DNA from: Hemicentrotus pulcherrimus
Taxonomy: Eukaryota; Echinodermata; Echinoidea; Camarodonta; Strongylocentrotidae
NCBI GenBank assembly: GCA_003118195.1
Contig: BEXV01000203.1
Location: 124,859-188,858, forward strand
Reading direction: 5' to 3'
DNA: 64,000 nucleotides
Below, piece after piece: positions 13,931-24,958 of this stretch. Below the pieces are notes generated by a model. It was given only the letters and a program-made list of their open reading frames with translations, did not search any database and was not told where the DNA came from. A program made the position numbers and the translations under genes. How positions within the stretch are numbered: position 1 is the stretch's first letter; each line of letters opens with the position of its first letter.

Positions 13931-16849
13931 TGGGTTACAGTGAACATGCAGTCGGAGGCTCCTGGCATTATCGCCGAATCAGTGATAGAAATCAATGTAG
14001 ATTCTTATTAGTGTATCGTTAAACCTCAAGGCAGGCAACACGTGCTCTGCATAATAAATGTTTCTATTTCATGTTGAATTGAGAGGAGGGGGAAGGAAAT
14101 AAGGATTAAGGCAATTTACTCAGATTACATTCAACATAATTGGCAAATGAACCGCGATTTTTGTTTGCCTCCATTCATTTTCAGACGCCGGATAGGATCT
14201 TAATCGTTTTTTCGGCATAAGATGAAAGTAAAAAAGCCAAATAACACAATAAAAATGAAACAGAAATAAGTATTCTTAATCACTATGTCATAATATTATA
14301 ATTTCTATCACTATTGTCGTAGTCATCAGGAGAAGCACATACAAATTAAACCCCGTTGCTTTTTGCGGATTCAGAATATGTCAATACTCTGTAATGGAGG
14401 CGTTCAGCTTATTTTATTTTTTTCTTGTTGAATTCTTAGCATAACTTAAAGGCAAAGACCAGTTATGGTCATGCGATTGCATTGTAAAAGAAACGTTGTG
14501 GAATCGATCAGAAAAGGTTAATCATCTAGCATCTGCAAGGTTCTGGAATCATCAAAATGATAAGAAATTTGGCCCATTCTTCGTGAATTTGCAAGCACTA
14601 TACACAGAAAGATGTAAATGGAACTACCCTATATCTCTCACAGTCAAATAGATATAACCATTTACCAAATATATCAATCAGTAGGCGGTTTCCCGGCAAT
14701 TTTTTTATCATCATGTACTAGTCAAACCATATTCTTTCACATGATTGGTAATGAGAGCTTCCATTTCATTTTTTGAAATTGGGGCGTTTCCAATACTGGT
14801 CTTTACCTTTAAATTCGAATATAAATCTGGTGAAATTAAAAGAAACACCCTTACTATTAATATTCCTTATAATATGTGGTCGCTCTTTATTCCTTTGATT
14901 GTATAAAGGGTCACAGAGGACTGGCGTGCACAGTTAGGCTGCAGAAGACCAACATGCATGCATTCATACATTCAAATTTTCAGACCGGGATACATCCACC
15001 TTTTTCAGATTTAACTCAAATTGAATATTTGCATCTTTTCTGCTTCCTGGTATAAATTTTCTTTCACATAACGGTTTGCGAAATATTAATTTATAAAGGA
15101 TAATTGATTATTTTCTACCTTTCATTTGTGCATATGAACGACGCGGCGAAATTAAAAAAAATCTTTTGACAGCAAGAAACTAATACATCAAAAAAGCATC
15201 GAATAAGGAAATTTTTCCACGCTAATGCCTAAAAAAGCAAACAATCTTTTAGTCATAAAAATATATAAACTACAAATGCTTAAGATGATAATATTTCATC
15301 ACGTTGTTTTCAACGGTGTGAAATGAGTTATCTGCAATTTACACACAGTAAATATATTAGAATGAGTAAATAGGGCTTCATGACATACGGAGATGAAACG
15401 GAATCAAGTTTGTTTGCTATCACAGTTTGCATGTGATGGCGGTGGCTTCCATCTTAAAGCTCTCATGGAAATGATCTTCTTTATCCATCACCTATATTAA
15501 CTCTCATGCTCTTTAATCAATGCCCCTCTTTGAAGTGACATTCAAGAGATTCTTATATACTGCCACCTTTTAAAGTCAACATTTAGGGTAGCAGTAAGTT
15601 CTGGTAATGAAAGAAAACGAAACTTTCACTCAGTAACTAAACATTATCTCCCTAATGAATTTGGAACAATTTTTTAAATTTCATGTAAATGACTTAGTAA
15701 CGATGAAGGATACGAGCTCGTAGGCCAGAGGACAGGCGTAACAAGCCGTTTTTATTATTGATAAAGGTGATCTTTCATCAGGTTTCGGTTTCTTTATTGA
15801 TATTTTGCAGTTTGAAACAACCCAACTCTCCTGTTAGATGATAAATTTAGAATGACTAAAATCCACATTAGTTCTCTCGAAAACAATTCTATTTCCACAT
15901 AAATCAGGACTAATTCTAACTACTTGACATCTAGCTCAAACTCTCTGCCATCATTCGGAGGAGGTGATTGACAACATGCTCAAACAATAAACAAAAGAGT
16001 AGAAACAAGATCATAAAAATGATTTCTCAACATATATAAAAGAAAATAAGTGGGGTTGTGTCGGTTAGGATAACACTTTTGAATGAACCGTTACCGTCTT
16101 TATCAAGGATATCATTTTGGGGGAGGAAGTGCAACTGCCCCAATAATCCTCAATTAATTATGTATCTTATTGACAGATTTTTAAACGCCGCTGCCACAGA
16201 AGTTTCATTGACATATTATGCATATTCTAAGACTCTACCAAAAGCCCTCTTATTAGGCTTTCAGCGTTATCATTTTACTTTGTTTCCATGAAGAACGAAG
16301 GGAAAAGAAAAATTAAGAATAAATCATCATACTTTTTTTCACAGAGCCGGAGTATGGACATTAATAATAATAAATGCTTGGAAATAACGAAACGGTCCAA
16401 CTGTTGTAAATAATCATAATATTCGGTCTGCATTTTGCTTTGACGTATATTTAATATGTGTTTTGTATAGAGTATTTCCAATGATGTAGTTTTCCATTTT
16501 AAAGTCACCAGGGTACTGATGATCAAAGTACTTTTCAGTCATCCGAGGATGATCGTTGAAATTGAATCATTATCAAAGAACGTGTATAATAAAATACTCA
16601 ATAAAGACATTTTTTATTTTTTGTCAGGATCATTTGATGTTTCAAGATTGCAAAACTGATTTGCAAATGTTACCGAAAATTGCATATTGTATTTCTAAAA
16701 TGGGTTTTTAACAACAGTGCTATACTTTCAAAGTTCATTGCCCTTACCTTAACCTATTTTCTTTGGACCAGAAAGGGACGTAGTTTGTCGTGATACTTCT
16801 CTACTGTCATAACAATAATGATAATGGTGATAATAATACTAATAATAAA
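13931..16849. other. Non-coding AT-rich DNA
   Basis: No exon, RNA gene or defined repeat family was recognised. At about 16805-16850 there is a simple ATAATAATG-type stretch directly before the dispersed repeat. Confidence 0.5.
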
Positions 16850-17048
16850 AGGTCCATTCATATAGCACAGCTTCTATGTAGATATTATACTCTACTGCGC
16901 TGAATACCAAGTATCATATTATTACAATGCAGGTTGTAGCTGAGCCGCTTAATAAAGCGCTAAAGCATGTAAGGAATTTCTTCCTACCTGGTACCCATTT
17001 ACCTCACCTGGGTGGAGAGCGGCAAAAGTATATTAATGTCTTGCTAAT
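16850..17048 (+). repeat. Probable short non-autonomous dispersed element
   Basis: The block begins after an AATAATAAT stretch with TTCATATAGCAC, contains a CGCTT...AAGCGCTAAAGCATG core (about 16948-16971), then TACCTGGTACCCATTTACC and CACCTGGGTGGAGAGCGGCA, and ends ATTAATGTCTTGCTAA. From memory, this order of words (ATATAGCRC, AAGCGCTTTACATG, GGTACCCATTTAC, CACCTGGGTGGAGAG, TTAATTTCTTGCTAA) matches a repeat type that is frequent in marine invertebrate genomes. There is no coding capacity. The family name and exact ends are not certain from sequence alone. Confidence 0.6.
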
Positions 17049-17861
17049 AGAGTTGATTTCTTTATATTTCGTTATATTCTTTTCGTTATAAATCCAATTA
17101 AAGTCACAACCGTTATATAATAAAGTCTTCAGACGAATGCAACATTTTACAAAACAGCATGACAATTCCTATTCATAATACTTACTTATCATGTAAAGTG
17201 TTCGTCGGATTACATACTGCAATTTTTAGTACCATGGTGATTAATGCTAATTGTATATCCATGACCGAATACCAGTCACCAACATGATCTCCATACCAAC
17301 AATTGTATGTCACTCACGCCGGGAAGAATACTGTAATTAAGCATTTAACCACCGTGTTTTCGATTTAAAAGAAAAAGAAAGATTTGTGCATTAGTTTTCA
17401 AGATCAAGATATTTTCTACATTTTTCACTCAGAAGGATCTGTCTTTTCGATAATGAAATACCATTTGAAAGATCATCCCCTCATTTTTTTTCATATGACA
17501 CGCAGTAGAAGTAACTCTGAATGTAGTAGAAGAATTTTAAAGAAGTGCTTCTCACATCTCCTGCATAGGGGTAAAGTGTGGCTGATGGGGCCGGTTTATT
17601 CTAATCGAGGTCAAACCTTCAAAGAAGAAGTGAAAATATTTATTTTGTGCTAAGCAGGTTTCCTCAACGTCTGTCAGATATTTAAAGTCAAATGTATACA
17701 ATGGCACTACAAAGACTTCTCGCTTTAGAGGGTGCGCGCATTAGTGTTTGTGTGTGTGTATGTGTATATATTCTACCCTGGTGAGTTGAGGTCTTGGGGT
17801 ACCATCAAGACGCTCCTTTTTTTTCCCTACCCTGGCTCGTTCCTGTCATTAGGCTGTGCTG
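17049..17861. other. Non-coding, including a short (TG)n run
   Basis: AT-rich sequence with an imperfect TG tract at about 17743-17768 and a short T-run near 17817-17824. No gene was recognised. Confidence 0.5.
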
Positions 17862-18040
17862 ATGACGACTCAGTCACAAAGTGACAGCTTCATCGCGGAG
17901 TATCATAACATCTGCAGGGCTGCTTTCTTGATGTACAATTTTCCCTCTTCCACGCCTCTTTCCACCGCCTTCTTTCCCTTTATCCAGCAAGGCGAGCCCG
18001 GCCCGCCTGCCGCGTCGATACCACCACGTACACCGTCAAG
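17862..18040 (+). CDS. Possible first coding exon of an unknown protein (weak)
   Basis: An ATG at 17862 opens a 59-codon frame that starts MTTQSQSDSFIAEYH. It runs into a good donor, AAG|GTAACA, with the exon ending at 18040 in phase 2; without splicing the frame stops almost at once. The 3' part is GC-rich and encodes a Pro/Gly/Ala-rich segment (QQGEPGPPAASIPPRTPS). This base composition differs from the flanking AT-rich DNA. No domain is recognisable. The GEPGPPA string recalls collagen triplets but is too short to mean anything. There is no partner exon, so this may equally be a GC-rich regulatory patch. Confidence 0.22.
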
Positions 18041-18935
18041 GTAACAGTCTCCCTTTGCTTGAATTGAGCAATGCGATGATCGAGCCTTACAGAGTCCATG
18101 GGGATTTCACTAGTGCTGTAAATGAAACGGGTAGCCTCTGGAAAGATTCTCTTCTTCTTTTTCCCGTCTTCATACTTTTCTTTCATTTTCATTCATAGTT
18201 TTTCTATTATAAGTCGCCATTTCCGTTTTTCTACCTTTTCTATTTCCCACCCGAATCATAAATTCATTAATTATGAAGAGTTGTTTCAAAATGATTTTAA
18301 AAAATCAGTAAATTAAAAGTATTTTTAAAAAAGTTTCTTTGTCTAAAATGTGTATTTGTTTAAAAGCTGTAATGAGACACACATAATATTTAGGAAAAGC
18401 TGGCTGGTGCTTTTTCATTAAAAAGCACACAGAGCAATCCAGTATAGGCCTATGCCTAACACTCACTATATAGTCAAACATGATGTAGGTCAGGTAAGGC
18501 AATCGAAAATTCTATTAGCAGTAAATAGAAGAGGAATAAAAATATGTGAGAAAATGAAGATAAAAAGTACGAAATCGGAGATGAGGCTGTAAAGAAATGG
18601 CATCGTATGACAGCAAAAAAAGACAGATTTACTTTACATTGTCATAGTCAATTCATTTCCTTGTAACAGAGTTATATAATTTATGTACATAAATATCCTT
18701 ACATTTTCACTAAATTGAGTAAATAGAATCGAATCATATTATTTTCAACCTATCCAAAGATTTACTGCAGAACAAACTACTTTGTTCCGAGCTTCATAAT
18801 CACCTACTTATGCCCACGATACCCACGATATGAAGCTTGGTGTGTCAAAATTCAACCTAATGAATTCCTACCTCTAGGCTGATGTAAGAGAATACGTTCA
18901 ATTTCTTGAATTTTGAGTTTACCCGCCTCGAGAAA
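18041..18935. other. Non-coding AT-rich DNA
   Basis: Nothing beyond T-rich and A-rich stretches was seen. Open frames here lack coding character. Confidence 0.5.
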
Positions 18936-19186
18936 CCAAGGTCAAGTGATATCAGTTTCATTTTTTGTGATGGGATGTAAATAAAACTGTCGAAATGTGT
19001 CTATTTTGGCTAGCGTTTCAATTTGACGATGCCTGCAAAGGTCGAAGGTCAAGTATGTGTCACACATGGGTCATGATCATCGTGTTTCACGTACTCCTCA
19101 TCCAAGGTCAACCTCAAAGTCTTAGCAGATGTGCCAATAAAGACTACAAATGTTCAAATAAATTGAAGAACTGAAACGGTTGACCT
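18936..19186. promoter_or_regulatory. Nuclear-receptor half-site cluster
   Basis: Within 251 bp there are four perfect AGGTCA half-sites (18939-18944, 19046-19051, 19105-19110, and TGACCT at 19181-19186). Two carry the CCAAGGTCA extension (18936-18944 and 19102-19110) typical of monomer-binding NR5A/ERR-type receptors. AGGTCG-A-AGGTCA at 19039-19051 forms a direct repeat with 1-bp spacing (DR1), as bound by RXR/HNF4-type dimers, with one mismatch. The site identities are established motif knowledge. That this is an active enhancer is inference. Confidence 0.45.
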
Positions 19187-21030
19187 AGTATCACTGCTTA
19201 ATCAAAGAGGTTCTCCCGTTTTAGAAACCCTTGTCGATATATGAAATGATCAAATATTGTTATCAACCGTTTTCATCAGCGGGGCATTTTTTAAATGTCT
19301 GAGAAGAAAACAATATCGAAAATCCCACGGGAAAATGAGTGAAATCCGTCTTCCAGAGCCAGACAACGCTTTCCTTTATTGTAATGTTATCGATTGTGAA
19401 TACTATTGCACAGGTATGATAATTATGTTTGTAAACTGCTTGAGTGTTGCCAAAACAAAAATTATATTTCATTGAGACGTTCTAAATTTAAGTGTTAGAT
19501 AAAAGGAAAACAGGGACGACTCATCAAAGTTATCACTGTTGATATAGTATACTTTTAAATATGCTCAAATTTGTAGTTTACCTGTTTTTAAATATTATGA
19601 TTGATTGGTTAATATATATATAACTTAGTTAATTTGGTATTTTTATCAACCGATATGGGTTCGCGACGGTTGTTTGCCTACAAACGAAAAAAACCCGCAG
19701 TAAATCGATAGCCGCACGCACAAATGCACGCACACACGCACGCACATACCAACGGACACCCACATGATCATCGTATGATAAAATATGTAACACCTTAATT
19801 AACTTTTTTACCATCATTAGCATTGTGTTTTATCATATTGTTTTTATTTAATCACGGTAAAAACTCACAATCACTAAAAACAGACTAATTTTCAGCGAGT
19901 ACGTACATATTTTTTAAAAAACAAAGACGTTTAACACAGCAGCTATAAATATTTGCAAATCCGAAAAACCTATAAACCCTTGTATCCTCTAGAAAAGGGG
20001 ATCTAATATCAATTTATCATTACCATTATCAATCTTATTATTATCATTAGTATTAATAAACAGTATTATTATTATCATTGAGGTAAAAATGTTTATGTTT
20101 AATTGTTGCCACTGACATGGCTTTTTAATTCAACAACGTCTCAAACCTATTTTAGAAAAAATACTGAAAACCTGATAAGGTACCATTGTCTAAGGTACAC
20201 GAAATGTACAGCTACCCTTAGTTCATTGTGTAGCCTTAATGAATCTTTATCTATCGTTCAATAGCTACAAAGGCTTTATGAATAAATTGCTTCTCAAAAG
20301 AGATAATTGATTTACAAATGTTTTGGCACCATGAGTAATGGAGAAGAGAAAAGAAACAGGTAAGGGGCTTTCATCTACGGATAGTTCACAACACAACAAA
20401 ATTAGGAAGGTTGGATGCTGGACGATGAACCTAAGATTATGTATGCAACAGTCTCCTTTATTCACGTTCTCATCTAATCCGCATCTATTGAATGATGAAC
20501 CATTATCAGTTTCCGTTCTAGATGTAAATGTTGCAAATTTCTACCGACAACAATGTCTGTTTTCACGGTGAACACCTGGTGTAGCTACTGTCAATGCAAA
20601 TAGATTCATCAGATGGGATGGACACTTTTGCAATTATCTCGATAATAGCCAGGTAAATGACGATAAAAATCCATTCTACCGGAATATTAATACCATCAAT
20701 CTTTTGAAGTATTTCCGATATGCTCATCGGCAGCAGTTTCCAATTGGATTAAGCGAGCTTTTCAGTAGCTCTTTTTCGAATCACTTACCTCGATTCATAC
20801 AAACACGTCCAATTTCTGAAGAGTTTTATTCCACCATTTATACAATTTTCACATTTCGTTACCTTTTATATATTGGAATAAGAATATGACATTGAATGGG
20901 CTTTGACTGGAACTGGATGGGCTTTTGAGATACAATAGTTCACTGCAATTCGGTGCCTAAGGCCTTCATTTTATACTTCTCTGATCACCTAGCGAGCCCA
21001 TTCAGCCCTTTCAACCCGCCATTTAAAACA
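19187..21030. other. Gene-poor DNA with CACGCA run
   Basis: An imperfect CACGCA/CACACG tract is present at about 19713-19752 and an ATTATTATC-type run at about 20020-20080. No gene was recognised. A GC-richer patch begins at about 20945 and continues to about 21330, including GTAAACAAA at 21064-21072 (forkhead-like). Confidence 0.5.
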
Positions 21031-21050
21031 CGTAATTGGCGGTTTCAAGT
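21031..21050 (+). repeat. Left arm of a 20-bp perfect inverted pair
   Basis: CGTAATTGGCGGTTTCAAGT here is the exact reverse complement of 24939-24958. The match stops abruptly on both sides. The word holds a TAATTG homeodomain-type core and TTTCAAG. It may be a terminal inverted repeat of a 3.9-kb unit, or a shared protein-binding module used twice. Confidence 0.75.
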
Positions 21051-24000
21051 GAAGTGCGAGCCCGTAAACAAACTGTACTCATTTAACCTATGGGACAGGA
21101 CTACCTTAAAATGGCTATTAAGCGACACTGATGAATTTCTTTCAAAGCGGTGTCTTTGCTTGGCGAAGCAGTCGATGCGCCTCTCCCTGCCCCGCTCCGT
21201 CAGAGGTGGATGGGGAGGGACGGCAGAATACATTTTGCTGCATTGTGTGTGTAGATGCCTAAAGGAACAAGTTTAGGTGTACCGCACAATGTGTGGGTGA
21301 GAAGAGGTGCGCGCGGCGTGTGCGTCAGGGTATATTGACCGCCAATGAAAAGGCATTGTAGCGAAGCTCATAAACTTAGCTCAAGTTATGAAGTCAATGT
21401 CCAACCAACAATAGGCAACCATCAACGATGGGATAGTTCAAATCTAGAAAGAAATAATTCATCTGCTTAATTTGCTCTACAGGTCAGCACCTTTCGAGCG
21501 TGGTCTATTCAAGTGGGGGAAGATTTTGTTAAAGTACTTTTATGGATTCGTCACAGAATCGCATATTCAGTGTGCGTGCATAATTATGGAAATAATAATT
21601 CATTTTCGTGCACCACACAATAGACATCTTATTTACTCAATCATATTTAACAGATTAGCGGTTATTGGAAATTTTGCTCGTGTATCATTATAACTTTTAA
21701 CCATTCGTGAGTTAATAATCCTAGGAAGTCATATTCTAATTCTATATTTTCCAATATATACAAATAATTAGACACTATCATTAATTATATCTATGATTGT
21801 AGAAAAAAAGATTAAACAAATTAAATATAATTAAATTAAATAATTAAATTAAATATCCCTATAAGTAAAACGATCAACAGATTACAGTGAGAAATTGGAA
21901 ATGTAAATCGAATGCATCTAAAATAGATCATACTCGATTCGATGTTGACATAGCTATGGGCGTATGCAACTGAAATAAAACTGATTAATTAATTATTGAA
22001 TTTTGCAGGAAATGCCTGAGACATTGCAATTAAAAACAAAACAATGAAAAACATCAAAAAACTATTAAAATTATAGCACCATCGCAATTATTTCGAAAAA
22101 TGAATTCAAGGGCAATTTTAATACCTTATTGTATGTCTCGTATAAATCATGCTCGGATTACGTAATGCCTCATAGTCAATAGGTGACACACAGGGCTTTT
22201 AAAGCTTGTATTAATAGGTTGATATTTTCGAATGCAGTGGCTATCGTGTTTTATACAACTTGTATATCCAAGAAAAATAATTTATTTCTGTTAAATATTT
22301 CCCAGCTTATAAATCTAAAAAGACAGAGTCAGGTTAAAAATGTTGTTTTGTTGATTTTTCATTATTTCCATATCTAATGAAGATGTGTCACTACTCACTA
22401 AAACCATTTATTTTTAAAAGGGAACAAAAAAAAACGACATATGATTTGATAGAAAATCAGTCAACTCTCATATTTAAAACACTGAAAATACTAATCCTTA
22501 ATATCTGTGAGTAAGCAATTCATTACCCTATCCGGGTTCTCGGGTGGCATCTTAAACATCACAATCATAACTAATACCCCAGCCTTTGAAACCTTTGTTA
22601 GGAGAGTAATCAGAAGCTATCAAAACCGACCAATGTCATTCCTGGCGATGCTAGCTCAACCATGGAATCCATAAAAATAATGTTTTGTTTGTCGGACATA
22701 TTTTACACCATCACAGGCTCTTTTCATGAACATCAAACTCTAATTCCTCATTTTTAAGGATTCCACCGGTAACAGTCAATCGTTGTGACACCATAGCCTA
22801 GTTTCCGTCACAGCTTCGGTCTTCCCTCATTGTCACCTGAGGACTTTGAACCACTCCTAACAATGGAAAATGAATCCAAGGAGAACGACATCAAATGACT
22901 GAGTCGGAAATCTTTTAGCGTCTGGATTAGGAACAAAAGCAAAAACGCGAAAAATACAAATTTGAAGGGGTCATTGTCAAGATATAAGACTGACCCTTAG
23001 GGCTCTTTTAGTTAACTTTATTGGAATCGGTTTAAAAAAACATCGAAAGGCATTAAAATGATTCTTTTCGTTGAAGATCGAAGCTCTCTATTTGCGACCG
23101 GTGCTTCATCGCCTGGGCTTTTCTTTTCACACATCTGAACTAACTTTAACGGCGGAGCAACCTCTTGCTGAAGGGTATATTTCTAGAAAAATCAAAAGAA
23201 ATGACCACCATTCATTCGTGCAAGCAGATTTATAGCGATGAATTATTGAATCAGCACTGATACTTGTATTATTTGTGTTTTAGGTGCCCACTCGTATATT
23301 TCACAGGCATTGTCCTGGGGGGAGAGATGCTTAAGAGAAACGCTCAAAAGTCAATTTTCCAAACACATTGGTCCTGCTTTTGTGTGCCCGCTACAAACGC
23401 AACACCGCAGCGGTGGCCTACAATAAAGCACTTCCAACATAGAAGAAAGAATGGCTTTTATTAGCGACAAAGAATAAAGAAAAAAGCTTTGCAATAAATT
23501 GCTTTTGACTTTGTGATGAGAGAGAAAAAAAGTTTTTCCCCTCCATTTTACGTATTCATAATTTTGTGCGTTGTCTTTTAAAAAGAGAATTGTTATTGAA
23601 AGAGGAAACAAACAGTCGTATCACACATTTGGTGTGGGATGCAGTCTGGCCCTAAGGGTAGTTTCTTTCTACTTCAGAGGGCGCCGACCGCCTTATTTCT
23701 ATTATTTGAATAGGACCTCTTTGCAATTAAATTCTTGTCAGGGTCTCATTCTTTTCCAGTCCTGGACCTTTTAGTGGACAAGAACGAGTCTATAAATCAA
23801 GTTCAATTGAACAAAATGTTTATATATAAAACAGATTATTTTTAAACATTTCTCGAAATTCAGGTAATTTTAACACGTTTATGTTTATTAGGTATTTTGA
23901 AACTGTCGACAACGAATGACGAAGATCGAGAATTCATATCGGATTCCAGTATTTAAACATAATCACGCAATTACATTGATGACTAGGAGATTACGCCATT

Positions 24001-24938
24001 ATCTCAGTTTTTACATTCAAGGAGGTGTTGGCCTGTTCACATATGAGAGATAACGCATGAAAGCCAATCAAATGTTATAAACAGGAACAAGCAGGCCCAA
24101 TGTCAAGACCTGGCATTATTTTCATCTCTTATCTTCTTATCTGACCGACTTCCCGCCCATGTTTAATTAATTCATCGACACATCGGATCGTGCGTCCGCC
24201 TGCCAACCGGCAAGCCCGAAATTGCCGGCATTGTGCTTCTATCTATCTACGCTCACTAAGCGAGCTTCGAGCAATCGGGTCAACAACAAATAACCTACCC
24301 ATCCATCTCGGTGGGGTTAGCTCAGCGGACACCGTCTCTCTCTCTCTCTTACACTCATTGAATGTACCTATTCCTTGCCGAGCTGCCAACGGAACCATTG
24401 GCGGAGAGATTAGCACAGCCGAGGCGCCGTTCAGTCACCTCTCTGAAGCATTCACCAAGAAGTTTGTGTGGTCCCACTCGTAGCTAAAATGGTCTGTGCT
24501 ACCTTTTAGAACATTGCTTGTCGAGTTAGTCGGGACTAAAGTGAAAGGCAGAAGGAATTTATTGACTTGTTAACACAAATATTTGTTTCCTGAAGCTTTG
24601 GGACAGTATCAGCTCTGCATTCCTGACTGATTTTACTTTTATTTATCAAGGTAAGATGTTAAACTTTCTTCTTCGGAACTAACTGGTATTACTGCAATGT
24701 AATATAACTGAGCCATTCATGACTTTCCTTTTTTTAAAGTGCTTCATGAAGGAAAACACATTTGTCATTAATACTGAATGTTTCTCTAAAATGTATGCCT
24801 GTATTTTAAAAATCATAATAATATAGGCATATTCTTTATTTAATTTTAAGCAAACCTTATATGCAAGGGGAATGGTCTTTACTTTCTCCAGATACTTGAA
24901 AACAGCATAAGTGTAAAACAACGGACCCTTTGTGCACA
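21051..24938. other. 3.9 kb between the inverted 20-mers
   Basis: No transposase or other gene is visible between the two arms. Contents include an AATTAAAT-rich stretch (about 21811-21855) and a GC-rich patch (24145-24483) that stays open for 113 codons in one frame but lacks an ATG and carries a short CT microsatellite. The patch also holds a CCGGCAA/TTGCCGG hairpin at 24207-24228. Confidence 0.5.
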
Positions 24939-24958
24939 ACTTGAAACCGCCAATTACG
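24939..24958 (-). repeat. Right arm of a 20-bp perfect inverted pair
   Basis: ACTTGAAACCGCCAATTACG on the plus strand is the exact reverse complement of 21031-21050. Both arms are followed or preceded externally by CA, which could be a very short target duplication or chance. Confidence 0.75.

Noticed and set aside
24310..24345. GGGGTTAGCTCAGCGGACA looks like the 5' end and A box of a tRNA gene
   Set aside because: No matching acceptor stem, anticodon arm or GGTTCGANNCC B box follows; a CT microsatellite does.
24145..24483. 113 open codons in a GC-rich patch
   Set aside because: No in-frame ATG, no credible splice borders, and a CT microsatellite within the frame.
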